A stretch of 42,108 bases of DNA from Pirellulales bacterium (GTDB lineage Bacteria > Planctomycetota > Planctomycetia > Pirellulales > JAEUIK01): positions 1 through 42,108 of the forward strand of contig JAIESQ010000057.1 of assembly GCA_019745975.1 (NCBI GenBank), written 5' to 3'. Numbering within the stretch: the stretch's first letter is position 1; every line of letters begins with the position of its first letter. Positions 23,937-32,387 of this stretch are shown here, in pieces. The notes below the pieces were generated by a model that saw nothing but the letters and a program-made list of their open reading frames with translations, was not told the origin of the DNA and did no database searches. Made by a program: the position numbers and the translations under genes.

Positions 23937-24047
23937 GTTAGCCGCGGAGCTTGCTCCGCGCGCTAGCTCGCTCGACGTTGCGACGCGACGACCGCGACAG
24001 TTGCAGCGTCACACAAGCTAGCGCGCGGGATAAATCCCGCGGCTAAC
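23937..24047. repeat. Palindromic repeat family C, copy 1
   Basis: The left arm (23937-23968, GTTAGCCGCGGAGCTTGCTC and on) and right arm (24015-24047, ending in CCGCGGCTAAC) form an inverted repeat about 111 bp across. Each arm has its own short hairpin (GCGGAGCTTGCTCCGC; GCGGGATAAATCCCGC). A solo arm of the same family is at 40742-40779. Confidence 0.8.
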
Positions 24048-24258
24048 CAGTTGATCGTCGGTATGGTTCGGAACACGGCGCGCACCGCGGACGCAGCTCT
24101 TGGGTCCGACTCAAACAAACGGTTCATTGAACCGCGAAGCCCCTGGGCAAGATGCGTGGCTGATCGGTGTCTCAATGCGCGCAGGCCGGCGCGCCAGGTT
24201 GGTCCTGTTATGGCTAGTGTTCGGATTTCAGTGTTCAGTTTTCAGGAGATCGATCGCA

Positions 24259-24332
24259 GGCATGCCCACGACAAGCGTGGACATGGCACCCGCGCGGGGA
24301 TGGCACTGCGGGACAAGCCAGCAGTGGCACCC
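24259..24332. repeat. Palindromic repeat family B units
   Basis: Two related hairpins lie side by side. The first (24259-24292) reads GCATGCCCACGACAAGCGTG and continues to GGCACCC. The second (24302-24332) has arms GGCACTGC and GCAGTGGCACCC around GGGACAAGCCA. Both end in GGCACCC. The second matches the copies at 33758-33830, 37706, 37927 and 37986. Confidence 0.75.
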
Positions 24333-24432
24333 TGCGAGAACAGGCTAGAGACGAGAGGCCAGAGGTGAGAGGTAGAAATCCCTCGCTGCGCTTCGGGCTG
24401 GTAGTGCGGCGCTCGTCGCGGTGGGATACGGA

Positions 24433-24508
24433 GGGGCACAGGTTCATGTTTTCGGCCAGGGCTGCATGGTTGGCACAGCATCGGAGGCCGAAAAATGTAC
24501 CAGTCCCC
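24433..24508. repeat. Palindromic repeat family A, copy 2
   Basis: The left arm (24433-24455) is a diverged version of the family A arm. The right arm (24488-24508) is the exact reverse complement of the left arm of copy 1 at 11544-11564 over 21 bases, 13 kb away, so the sharing is unlikely to be chance. Confidence 0.85.
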
Positions 24509-24814
24509 GGCGTGATTTCGCGTGCGGGGCGGAATACCTCGCGACAAGGCGCAAACGCGCAACGACTGGCAAGCGCCGTATCGTCTGACGCGATTGCGCG
24601 CTGAGCTGTCGGGGCCGGCTCTGCCTGCCCTGGCTCGTTGTGTCCAGCGATCTGGTTTATCGGTGACCGTGCGGGCGGCCTCGGCAACTTAGTGGCACCG
24701 ACCCGCACCGCTTGGCGCGGGACGATCGGGGAACGCAGCGAAACGGGGCCCGCGGCGCCAATTTGCCAGGCCGAATTGGACCAATTGGCGCAAGCTCAAG
24801 TGCTATAGACACAT

Positions 24815-24852
24815 CCCGGCAGAGGGGGTATATGTTTACCCAGCCTGCCGGG
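24815..24852 (+). promoter_or_regulatory. Nested hairpin in the acpP upstream region
   Basis: CCCGGCAG (24815-24822) pairs perfectly with CTGCCGGG (24845-24852); inside, GGGTA (24826-24830) pairs with TACCC (24837-24841). The stem-loop lies about 120 bases before the acpP start, probably in its 5' leader, and lacks a T-run. It could be an RNA regulatory element or stabilising leader; no known riboswitch is recognised. Confidence 0.5.
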
Positions 24853-24970
24853 ACGGCCCCCGGCCCCGCGGCCGCGTTAAGCGTCGACGGGCACGGTGCT
24901 TTCGGAGAAGACAGGCTGGGTAGAACAGGCCTTTCTTTCCCGAAAACCAGTTTGCAGGAGGACTTAGAAC

Positions 24971-25207
24971 GTGGCCTCAGTCAAAGATCGAGTCATTGAA
25001 ATCGTGGCCGAACAGCTCGGCGTGAATAAGGAGCAGATCACGCCGGAGACTTCGTTCGTAAACGACTTAGGGGCCGACAGCCTCGACACCGTCGAATTGG
25101 TGATGGAACTCGAAGAGGAGTTCGACATCAATATTCCTGACGATGCCGCCGAGAAAATCCAAACCGTCGGCCAGGCCATCGAGTACATCGAAAAGATGCA
25201 GGCCTGA
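24971..25207 (+). CDS. acpP: Acyl carrier protein
   Basis: 78 aa, GTG start, with AGGAGG at 24956-24961 giving a clean start. AcpP carries fatty acyl chains on a 4'-phosphopantetheine attached to Ser37 in the DSL motif ([19 protein letters not shown]). It is acidic and fully typical in length, with the helix II recognition residues present. It feeds FabF and the lipid A acyltransferases such as LpxD. It is the first gene of an acpP-fabF pair, a common arrangement. Confidence 0.97.
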   Translation: MASVKDRVIEIVAEQLGVNKEQITPETSFVNDLGADSLDTVELVMELEEEFDINIPDDAAEKIQTVGQAIEYIEKMQA

Positions 25208-25235
25208 CACGGGCGGTTGCCTAACTCGCAGCGAA

Positions 25236-25260
25236 CCGGGGCAGCCTCGCGCTGCCCCGG
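25236..25260 (+). terminator. Strong hairpin between acpP and fabF
   Basis: CCGGGGCAGC at 25236-25245 and GCTGCCCCGG at 25251-25260 form a perfect 10-bp stem with loop CTCGC, followed by CTTGTTTG. It sits 29 bases after the acpP stop. The T-run is short, so partial termination or mRNA 3' protection that raises acpP over fabF is likely; a full terminator is possible. Confidence 0.65.
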
Positions 25261-25372
25261 CTTGTTTGATCACTTCGTGCCGCACTTCCGCGGACCGCGC
25301 CGGCAGGTAGTTCGGGAAGCCACCACCTGTCGCGGACGTGCTCCGCAATAGTCTCTCGCTGGATGCATCCCC

Positions 25373-26623
25373 ATGAAACGTCGCGTGGTCGTCACGGGCC
25401 TGGGGGCAGTGACGTCGCTAAGCTGCAAAGTGCCCGACCTCTGGCAGCGCGTCTTGGCGGGCGAAAGTGGCGTGCACGCGCTGCGGACGTTTGACGCGCG
25501 CGATTTCAAAGTGACCTTTGGCGGAGAGGTTTCCGACTGGAGCACCGAGGGTTATTTGCCTCCGAAAGAGGCCAAACGCATCGACCGCTTTACCCAATTC
25601 GCGATGGTGGCCGCGGCCGATGCCGTGACCGACGCCGGGATCAACTTCGACGATTGGGATCGTTTCCGCGTCGGTGTGATTCTCGGCTCGGGTATCGGCG
25701 GCCTGCACGAAATCGAAACGCAGCACGCCCGGCTGTTGGAGAAAGGGCCCGACAAAGTCTCCGCCTTTACGATTCCCAAGTTGATGGTCAACGCGGCATG
25801 CGGACAAGTCTCGATCGCGTATGGCTTGCGTGGGCCCAACGCGGCCGTCGCCACGGCCTGCGCCAGTGCCACGAATGCGATCGGCGATGCTTTCAAATTG
25901 ATCCAGTATGGCGAGGCCGACTGCATGGTGACCGGTGGCACCGAGGCCGCCCTGACCCCGATGGGCATTAGTGGCTTTGCGTCGATGCGGGCCTTGTCGA
26001 CTCGCAACAACGATCCGGCGCGGGCCAGCCGCCCCTTTGACCGCGATCGCGACGGCTTCGTGCTCAGCGAAGGCGCCGGCATCGTGATCCTCGAAGAATA
26101 CGAACGGGCCAAGTCGCGCGGCGCGCGAATCTATGCCGAAGTGCTAGGTTACGGAGTCAGCTCCGATGGCGGACATATCACCCACCCCGACGCCGAAGGG
26201 ATCGGGGCCGCCAAGGCCATGGCCTCGGCGCTGGCCGACGCACAGTTGAATCCCGAGGACCTCGGTTACATCAATGCGCACGGCACGAGCACGCAGTTGG
26301 GCGATGCCGCCGAGACGAAAGCCGTGAAATCGGTGTTCGGCGCGGCCGCCAGGCGCGTGAGCATTTCGAGCACGAAAAGCCAACTGGGGCACCTGCTAGG
26401 AGCCAGTGGCGGCGTCGAGATGATCCTGATCGTGCAGTCGCTGGTGCACGGCGTGGTGCCGCCGACGATTAACTACGAGACTCCCGATCCGGACTGCGAT
26501 CTCGACTACACGCCCAACCAACCGCGCGAGCGCAAGCTGCGGGCGGCGATGTCCAATAGTTTTGGCTTCGGCGGACACAACGCCTCGGTGATCGCCGGCC
26601 CGCTGGCCAACGGGCGGCATTGA
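25373..26623 (+). CDS. fabF: 3-oxoacyl-[acyl-carrier-protein] synthase II
   Basis: FabF (KAS II) condenses malonyl-ACP with acyl-ACP to extend fatty acids in the cytosol. 416 aa, the usual size. The catalytic triad is visible: Cys163 in TACASATNAIG, His303 in NAHGTSTQLGD and His340 in KSQLGHLLGASG. The N-terminus RRVVVTGLGAVTSL and the C-terminal NSFGFGGHNAS loop are standard. It follows acpP by 165 bases across the hairpin and converges with the secreted-protein gene 41 bases downstream. Confidence 0.97.
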   Translation: MKRRVVVTGLGAVTSLSCKVPDLWQRVLAGESGVHALRTFDARDFKVTFGGEVSDWSTEGYLPPKEAKRIDRFTQFAMVAAADAVTDAGINFDDWDRFRVGVILGSGIGGLHEIETQHARLLEKGPDKVSAFTIPKLMVNAACGQVSIAYGLRGPNAAVATACASATNAIGDAFKLIQYGEADCMVTGGTEAALTPMGISGFASMRALSTRNNDPARASRPFDRDRDGFVLSEGAGIVILEEYERAKSRGARIYAEVLGYGVSSDGGHITHPDAEGIGAAKAMASALADAQLNPEDLGYINAHGTSTQLGDAAETKAVKSVFGAAARRVSISSTKSQLGHLLGASGGVEMILIVQSLVHGVVPPTINYETPDPDCDLDYTPNQPRERKLRAAMSNSFGFGGHNASVIAGPLANGRH

Positions 26624-26664
26624 GTTGCAGAGTACCTCGCGCCGACGCGCGCCGCGCGCGGCGC

Positions 26665-28746
26665 CTATTTCTGCAGGGTCACGGGGGTGACGACAGCTTC
26701 GGGCGACGGCGAATCGATCGCCAACGAAATCGACAGGCCCGACCCCTCGACGCGCGCGGTCAGCAGAAACGTGTCGGTCAGCGAGAGCAACTGCATGACC
26801 AGCTCTTGCGACTTGCGGGCGTTGGCTTGAGTCATTTCACGGAAAGGACTGAAGGTCTGGAAGAGCAGGTCCGGATCCTCCGCGAGCATGTTGCGCAGCG
26901 CCAGGCAATCGATGTAGAGCACCTGCGCCGGTTGGCCCGCGCTGTCATCCAATAGACGACGGAAGCGCGCTTGCGCGGCCAGCGATTCGGGCTGTTCGAG
27001 ACTCGCGGAGCGCTTCACCGTTCCCAATGACAGGCCGCCGATGAAGAAGTCGTTGACGAAGGTGTACGTTAAGTCCATGCCCGGTGGCATTTGCTCCAAA
27101 CCACTGAGGGTGGTGAGCTTGAGATCGCCCACCCGCGTGACAGCGACTTGCGCCGAGCGCTGACCGCGCTTGGCGTTCTCGACGCCGGCGGCCAAGACCA
27201 TCGCCGTCCGCAGGCCGTTATCCAGGGCCAGCTTAACGTCGGGGCGTTTGTCGTCGGTCGGACGTGGATTCGTGCGCACGCCGATGACCATTTCGAGCCA
27301 GGTTGGCTTCGTGGGATCGAGCTTGGAAGGCTTGGGCGTGGTGTCGGCGATTTCGCCGTCGTCGTTGTCGGCGGCAGGCTGCGCATCGGGAACGATGTTG
27401 GGGCGATCTTCGTCAGCGGCAGCATCCGGCTTGTCGCGCGTGCTTTCGATGTCGGGCACAACACGCAGCGGCGCTGGTGGCAGCGGCTTGGTACGGCTAA
27501 CGAAGAATCCGACATCAGGGCCCATCGACGGGAGGATATCGTCGATGGGATCGAGACCCATCATCATGCCGCGGGTCGCCTGGCGGATCTCATCAAGGTT
27601 GCCGAGCTTGAAACCGTCGCCGGAAGCCGCGCCGACCAGAACCAGATAACCGATCTCGCTCACGTTCAGTTTTCCGGCGTAGGCGACGACCGCGTCGGCC
27701 GGCACGTGATCGAGAAAGGTGGCCTGGTCTTCCGCGCCGCGCGCCATCTGGTCGAGCCAAGCTGGCTTGCGGTCTGGTTCGAAGTGCAGGTAGCTCTCCA
27801 GCGACAGGCGATCGCCCGTGCGAATGGCGAATATCCAGTAGTCGGCCACGCGCCAACCATCGAGCACGGCCTGTTTGGCGCCGGCTTCGTAGGGTTGCGT
27901 GGCGTCGTCGTCGTCGAGCCGTTCGGTCACCAGGTCGAGCCAGCGCTTGGGAAGGATCACAAGCGACATCGGCGAGTCGGCCTGCTGATGCTGCTGCGAC
28001 GCCTGATAGGGGGGATACGCCGCGAGACTGCGCGGCGCTGGCTGTGACTTGGTCCGCAGTTCGAGCGACTGCCGCATCAGCGATTCACCGCTGGCCAGCA
28101 GAAACACGTTGTCGACAGCGGCGAGGCAGATCTCGAGTCGCCTTTCGCCGCGGCGAACGCGTACGCTATAGCGCGCGCCGGCGTGCGACACCTCTTCGGA
28201 TCGCACCAGCACGCCTGGCTGGTCCAACGTCTGGCCGAAGACCTCCACCATGCGCTGGGCAAATTCAGCACTATCGGTCTCGGCAAGGAAGAGTAGTCGG
28301 CTGTCGGCGGATGAACGAAACTCGCCAGGCCAAATGGCGAGCATTGAGCGCTGGCCAAAAGCCTTCTCGCCAAACTCCTCGCTCGGCATTCCCATCCGAT
28401 CGGCAAGGAGCTGCCCGACTTGCCGTGGTCGATTCGCGTATTCCTCGAGAAACTCGGCGGCGGGCTCGAAAACCATCAAACGGCGAAACAATTCGCTATT
28501 GAAGAACCGCCCGCCGTGCTCCACCAGGTCGCGCGCCTGAAAGCACATGCCGATGTCGTCGGGCACGAGGGCCGCCAGTTCGATGGCTCGAGCCGGCGCC
28601 GCGAATGCAACGAGCAACAGCGCAAGGCACGCGCTGGAGAACCAAGCTGCGACACGTCGAGACGTGGCCCCACGCTTACGCGGGGCGGCGACCGCGACGC
28701 CGGATCGCGCTGGTCGTTGGAACGAAATCTCAGCCCCCCGAGCCAT
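26665..28746 (-). CDS. Large secreted protein coupled to an ECF sigma/anti-sigma pair
   Basis: The start at ATG 28746 (MARGAEISFQRPARSG) is chosen because it overlaps the end of the anti-sigma gene by 17 bases and sits before the signal peptide (VAAWFSSACLALLLVAFAAP, cleavage near ARA); a longer frame from 28890 runs antisense-like through the anti-sigma coding region. The mature 640 residues are beta/alpha mixed with one acidic low-complexity insert (about residues 430-480, DAAADEDRPN). A repeated pattern of FLDHVPADAVVAYAGKL and LTYTFVNDFFIGG strands suggests duplicated domains as in DUF3352-type exported proteins. Function unknown. By position it may be the sensor or target of the sigma system. 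Confidence 0.75.
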   Translation of the reverse strand: MARGAEISFQRPARSGVAVAAPRKRGATSRRVAAWFSSACLALLLVAFAAPARAIELAALVPDDIGMCFQARDLVEHGGRFFNSELFRRLMVFEPAAEFLEEYANRPRQVGQLLADRMGMPSEEFGEKAFGQRSMLAIWPGEFRSSADSRLLFLAETDSAEFAQRMVEVFGQTLDQPGVLVRSEEVSHAGARYSVRVRRGERRLEICLAAVDNVFLLASGESLMRQSLELRTKSQPAPRSLAAYPPYQASQQHQQADSPMSLVILPKRWLDLVTERLDDDDATQPYEAGAKQAVLDGWRVADYWIFAIRTGDRLSLESYLHFEPDRKPAWLDQMARGAEDQATFLDHVPADAVVAYAGKLNVSEIGYLVLVGAASGDGFKLGNLDEIRQATRGMMMGLDPIDDILPSMGPDVGFFVSRTKPLPPAPLRVVPDIESTRDKPDAAADEDRPNIVPDAQPAADNDDGEIADTTPKPSKLDPTKPTWLEMVIGVRTNPRPTDDKRPDVKLALDNGLRTAMVLAAGVENAKRGQRSAQVAVTRVGDLKLTTLSGLEQMPPGMDLTYTFVNDFFIGGLSLGTVKRSASLEQPESLAAQARFRRLLDDSAGQPAQVLYIDCLALRNMLAEDPDLLFQTFSPFREMTQANARKSQELVMQLLSLTDTFLLTARVEGSGLSISLAIDSPSPEAVVTPVTLQK

Positions 28747-29452
28747 TGCTGCCGTCCGCGAGGACCTCCAGGAGGAAATCGAGCGCGCCGGCCGCTGACT
28801 CCGCGATCGGCTGAAAGCCCTGGCTGACTTCTCCCATCCAGGCCGCCCCTTCTGTCGCGGGAGGCGTAGCCTCGGCCGAGGAAGCGGCACTCGACGGCTG
28901 CGGCGCAGGAGTCACCAGGCTGGCGATCTCATCCATGGCGCGACCTGCGACCCCTGCGGGCTCGGTAGCTATCGTGGGCTTGGAGTGATCGCTCGGCGTC
29001 CGTGCGGCGGGGACGGACGCCAACTCGGCTACCGCGACTGCTGGCGAAGCGAACGGCGCCGATGCTTGCTTTGCCCCGGCGATTGGCTGCCCATGATGGT
29101 GTGACGTTTCTTGCCAGAACCAACCCGCTGGGCCGGCGATGAGTAGCGCCGCCGCCGCGGCATACAAAGCACGACGGCCAGTCATGCCAGTCACCACGCG
29201 GCGGGGGGCAGCCAGGCAGCGGTTAGTAATCCGCTCGCGGCGCCGCTGCGCTAGGATGCGGTCAGCTAAGTCGACTGGCGGCCGCGGAAGATCCATCTCA
29301 ACGACACCGTCGAGCACGGCACGATAGGCGCCAAGCAACGTTCGGCATGCGGTGAATTGTTCCGCGACACGAAGCAATTCAGGATCTGCCTCGGGTGCGA
29401 TGCGGCGATCGAGCAAGTCGTTCAATCGCGTTTCGAATTGCTCGCTATTCAT
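28730..29452 (-). CDS. Membrane-anchored anti-sigma factor-like protein
   Basis: 240 aa with a cytosolic N-terminal region (MNSEQFETRLNDLLDRRI, residues to about 90) of the kind that binds ECF sigma factors, one membrane segment (about 96-112, ALYAAAAALLIAGPAGWFW) and a periplasmic Ala/Pro/Ser-rich tail ending in acidic GALDFLLEVLADGSNGSGG. A zinc-finger HxxxCxxC is absent; CR at residue 36 is the only Cys nearby. It overlaps the sigma gene by 8 bases, so production is coupled. Regulation by regulated proteolysis is the general model for such pairs, inferred here. Confidence 0.75.
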   Translation of the reverse strand: MNSEQFETRLNDLLDRRIAPEADPELLRVAEQFTACRTLLGAYRAVLDGVVEMDLPRPPVDLADRILAQRRRERITNRCLAAPRRVVTGMTGRRALYAAAAALLIAGPAGWFWQETSHHHGQPIAGAKQASAPFASPAVAVAELASVPAARTPSDHSKPTIATEPAGVAGRAMDEIASLVTPAPQPSSAASSAEATPPATEGAAWMGEVSQGFQPIAESAAGALDFLLEVLADGSNGSGG

Positions 29453-29999
29453 AGCCGGTCTCCTGCACTATCCCTCGACTCTGCAGGCGTCGGGCAAGTT
29501 CGCGGCGCGCGCGGTGAATCCACGTTTTCACCGTCCCGACGGGGCAGTCCAGCGCGTCGCTAATCTGCGCGTAACTCAACTCCTGAGCATGAAACAACAG
29601 GAACGCACGGCGATATTCGTCGCGAATCGTACTCAGCGCCAAGCCCACTTCCTCATTCAGATGGTGGACCGCGCGGTCGTCGTCGGCCGGATCGGGTAGT
29701 TCCTCAACCAAGTTGGTCGTCGCCGGCCGGCGCCTACGTAGCGCCAAGTGGCTGCGGCACCGGTTGCCAGCAATCGCCAGCAGCCAGGGGCGGAAATCGC
29801 GGCCAGGATCCCAAGTGTGCAAGTTGCGAAAAACGCGCAGAAAGGCTTCCTGCGCAACATCTTCAGCGTCTTGGCGGTCCCCCAGCATCCGGTAACAGAG
29901 GCCGAACACTGCTCCCTGATATCTGTGGACCAATTCCACCATGGCGGCTTCGTCACCAGCCATTGAGCGGTCGACCAGCTCGCGCACGTCGTCGGCCAA
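29445..29999 (-). CDS. ECF-family RNA polymerase sigma factor
   Basis: 184 aa containing sigma region 2 (residues about 12-80: VELVHRYQGAVFGLCYRMLG, the -10 recognition helix region DAEDVAQEAFLRVFRNLHTW) and region 4 (about 125-172: LSTIRDEYRRAFLLFHAQEL then SYAQISDALDCPVGTVKTWI, a helix-turn-helix for the -35). Region 3 is absent, as in ECF sigmas. It directs RNA polymerase to stress or envelope promoters and is held by the downstream anti-sigma. The 8-bp overlap ATGAATAG links the genes. Its own promoter was not identified. Confidence 0.92.
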   Translation of the reverse strand: MADDVRELVDRSMAGDEAAMVELVHRYQGAVFGLCYRMLGDRQDAEDVAQEAFLRVFRNLHTWDPGRDFRPWLLAIAGNRCRSHLALRRRRPATTNLVEELPDPADDDRAVHHLNEEVGLALSTIRDEYRRAFLLFHAQELSYAQISDALDCPVGTVKTWIHRARRELARRLQSRGIVQETGYE

Positions 30000-30206
30000 G
30001 TTGGCTCCCCTCGATTCTTGAGAGGATACGCCACTGCGGAAATATACCTGACGCAGCGACTTAGGGTTTCAAGGAAGAGATAAGACGCTGTCTCAAAACT
30101 GCATGCTCAGACAATCGCCCCGCCGGCGCAACTGCCGACGCGCTCGATTCTAACCAGGTGCCGGACAAACCGCAAAAAAACTCGACGTGAACCGACCCAC
30201 AGGGGG

Positions 30207-30488
30207 CTATTCTGGCGAGATTCCGTCGCTGGCCTCGTGAAGCAGGTCACGAAGTTCGTCTGGGGCGGCGTCGGCCATTCGCCGGCCGCGACGTTCCAGA
30301 CGTTCGACCACTTTGATCATCGTCTCTTGCATTCGGCCGTGCGTGTCAGCCGAGCCCCCGAACAGCACAAACTCCTCCCCCCGCGTGAGCCGGGTGTGGC
30401 CGTCATCACCGTCCAGGCCGACGCCTAGCAGCGCGACAAACTCAGCGTTGGACTTGGCTTTTGGTGGTCGAGCCTTGTTGCGCTTCAC
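30207..30488 (-). CDS. Small protein of unknown function (93 aa)
   Basis: A GTG at 30488 (VKRNKARPPKAKSNAEFVAL) follows an AAGGG purine tract 8 bases before and is preferred to TTG 30494. The chain has a basic N-terminus, a beta-like middle (TRLTRGEEFVLFGGSADTHG) and a long amphipathic helix (RMQETMIKVVERLERRGRRM). No known family is recognised; the helix could mediate dimerisation. It lies between the 67-aa gene (55-base gap from its stop to this start) and the ECF sigma gene (207 bases downstream), all on the minus strand. Confidence 0.65.
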   Translation of the reverse strand: MKRNKARPPKAKSNAEFVALLGVGLDGDDGHTRLTRGEEFVLFGGSADTHGRMQETMIKVVERLERRGRRMADAAPDELRDLLHEASDGISPE

Positions 30489-30549
30489 GATCAACCCTTA
30501 CCAGGCTGGAAAATGCGGTTTGACCTTGCAAATTGCTGCTAGCGGCCGA

Positions 30550-30753
30550 TCAGCCCGCACGAATCGCTTCGCGAACGGTTTGTCGGGCGAGGCGAAAAGC
30601 GTTGCCGATTACCTGCGCTCGCGCCTGCATCTGGTCGGCGGTATAGTTGCGGTTTCCTTCGCTGGTCGGCAATCCCGCGATGGCCAAGGTGAGCGGAATC
30701 AAGTCGAGAAACTCCCGATACCTGCGCTTAACGGCTTCGTCGTCCGCCGACAT
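30550..30753 (-). CDS. Small helical protein of unknown function (67 aa)
   Basis: Start at ATG 30753 is set by an AGGAG site just upstream (MSADDEAVKRRYREFLDLIP). The sequence reads as three amphipathic helices with segments PLTLAIAGLPTSEGNRNYTA and QMQARAQVIGNAFRLARQTV. I recognise this shape from planctomycete genomes as a recurrent hypothetical protein, but cannot name a family. Extended reading upstream (30894) is Arg-rich and lacks a ribosome site. Same strand as the FHA gene 215 bases upstream. Confidence 0.7.
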   Translation of the reverse strand: MSADDEAVKRRYREFLDLIPLTLAIAGLPTSEGNRNYTADQMQARAQVIGNAFRLARQTVREAIRAG

Positions 30754-30968
30754 CGCATACTCCTGACAACACGACTGACTGTGAGCTCGCGCGCGGTGCC
30801 TCGGCAGGGCCCCGCCTATGACGGTAACTTGCCGGTCGCCAGGTTGCAAACGGCGCACACGACGCGGCGCGCCCGCCACTTGAGAAGGGCGCATCCGGCT
30901 GATCGTCGGGCGGTGTGGCGGCGCCTTCTCTGTGCCACACGAGAAGCGGAGGTCGCCTCGCAGAACGG

Positions 30969-31709
30969 CTACTTTCGCCGAAAGTACTTGCGGAGCACGT
31001 CGGCCGCGGCCTGGCGTGTATCGCCCCCCTTGGGCGGAACGGGCGGAAGCTTGCCCGGGCGCGTGGCAGGCTTGTTCACGGCGCTCGTGGCTTGGTCTGC
31101 CTGAGTCTCGGCGTGCGTGTCTTGAACGGCTTCGAGCGAGGCGTTGGCCGCGGCATTTACTTCAGCGGCCGCTTTGCCAGGCAGGCCAACCATGGTGTTG
31201 CCGGTTCCGAATTCCTCGGTCTCGAGCGACTCTTCCGGCACCAGCTCGCGGGTCTCGGTTTCGACTCCTGTGTCGGCGCTGACCGTGGCGTCGCTGGCAT
31301 CACCAGCTTGCAACCAATCAGCGACATCGGGCTCGCCGGTGGGCGGGCCTTCCGCGGTGCGGGCGGCGGCTTCTTTGATACTGTTGACCTTGGGGCGTTT
31401 CAGCGGCGCGGCCAAAGTCGAGATCTGCACCTCGAACTGCAGGGGCCCGACGACAAGGTTGTCGCCCGTGAGCAGCTCGCGTTCACCGACAACGCGCTCG
31501 CCGTTGACCAACGTGCCGTTGCGGCTGCCGAGGTCGCGAATGGTTAGCGTCTGCTCCTCGAGCAGCAACACGCAATGGTGCCGACTGATCAGATCACTGC
31601 GCGGTCGAAGGTGACAATCCTCGGCCCGGCCGATCAAGAACTTGGGACCTAACAACCGGATTTCGCGGCCGGCATTCGTCCCCAGAACAACCTTTAGTCT
31701 TGCATCCAT
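30969..31709 (-). CDS. FHA-domain protein
   Basis: 246 aa. The N-terminal forkhead-associated domain (residues about 5-95) shows the phosphothreonine-binding residues GR (27-28), SRHH (42-45) and NGT (64-66), with strands FLIGRAEDCHLRP and LTIRDLGSRNGTLVNGE. The second half is a low-complexity acidic/Ala linker ending in basic DVLRKYFRRK. It reads phosphothreonine-marked partners, usually of Ser/Thr kinases, which are abundant in planctomycetes; no kinase gene is in this window. It heads a run of same-strand genes that continues to the sigma block, which may hint at a shared signalling role. Confidence 0.9.
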   Translation of the reverse strand: MDARLKVVLGTNAGREIRLLGPKFLIGRAEDCHLRPRSDLISRHHCVLLLEEQTLTIRDLGSRNGTLVNGERVVGERELLTGDNLVVGPLQFEVQISTLAAPLKRPKVNSIKEAAARTAEGPPTGEPDVADWLQAGDASDATVSADTGVETETRELVPEESLETEEFGTGNTMVGLPGKAAAEVNAAANASLEAVQDTHAETQADQATSAVNKPATRPGKLPPVPPKGGDTRQAAADVLRKYFRRK

Positions 31710-32387
31710 GGTCGTCGATGTACCGCAATTCGACTACCGGCCCCAGCAAACCTCCCGACTCCCACCAGAAAACGGAGCGCCTGGCCGCGAACCAGCACCC
31801 CGCCCCTTGCTCAAAGTCCTTACCGACATGCGATCGGCAGACACAATTATGCCAGCGCGCCGCGCGTAAGCATCGCCTTGCTACCGAAAACTTGCGCCGC
31901 AACACCGATCCCGTGACGGCGCGTCGCCGATGGGTCGCACTACAAAACCGCCCGTCGTCGGCTCACGCCGAACTTAGGGCACCCCACGAAATGCGCAGGC
32001 CCGCAATGAACCAAACCCAACATTATTACGTGCTGGATGGTCTGCACAACCCAGCGGTTGGGGGATGTCGCCGTCGGGCTCTCAGCCCCCTAAGGCAGCG
32101 GCTGGATGGCGTTCCTCCCCGGCCCCGTTCGGCCTTGCGGTCTGAATCATGCTATTCATCGCCGGGGTGGTAGTCAAAAATTCAGTCGCAGCAGCCAGTT
32201 CGAACAAAAAACCGGGTGCGTAAAGGCTCTCCAAACTCCCCAACTCAATCCGCGAACCGTCCGATCCGCGGCCGAAGCTGGCGGCGCCAATTGGGCCGTT
32301 GCCAGTCGGGCCGCCGGGGCTACCATGACTGCGGACTGAGCCCACCCCAAGACTGGCTTTCTGCTGCTCACGAGCTATCTGGCTGTC
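31710..32387. other. Intergenic, no gene recognised
   Basis: Divergent spacer between the FHA gene (-) and the aminotransferase (+). Open frames on both strands are short or antisense-like, with no ribosome site or family motif. Promoters for both sides are expected here but no clear -35/-10 pair was found. Confidence 0.55.

Larger units (their letters stand above)
23367..24970. other. 1.6-kb gene-free repeat hub upstream of acpP
   Basis: No frame here is a convincing gene. The interval holds two G-runs (G8 at 23739, G7 at 23751), a small hairpin CCCAGA/TCTGGG (23758-23778), five exact copies of GCGTCCGGGT (23784-23922), a family C palindrome (23937-24047), family B units (24259-24292 and 24302-24332) and a family A unit (24433-24508), all without any transposase. 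The 5' hairpin of acpP follows at 24815. Confidence 0.75.

Noticed and set aside
27091-28047. Open frame of 318 codons on the plus strand
   Set aside because: Antisense to the secreted protein of the sigma block, whose codon pattern and signal peptide are credible.
29999-30120. Candidate autoregulated ECF promoter (TGAAAC followed by CGTC) upstream of the sigma gene
   Set aside because: The two boxes are only about 12 bases apart, too close for the usual ECF spacing; not enough to annotate.
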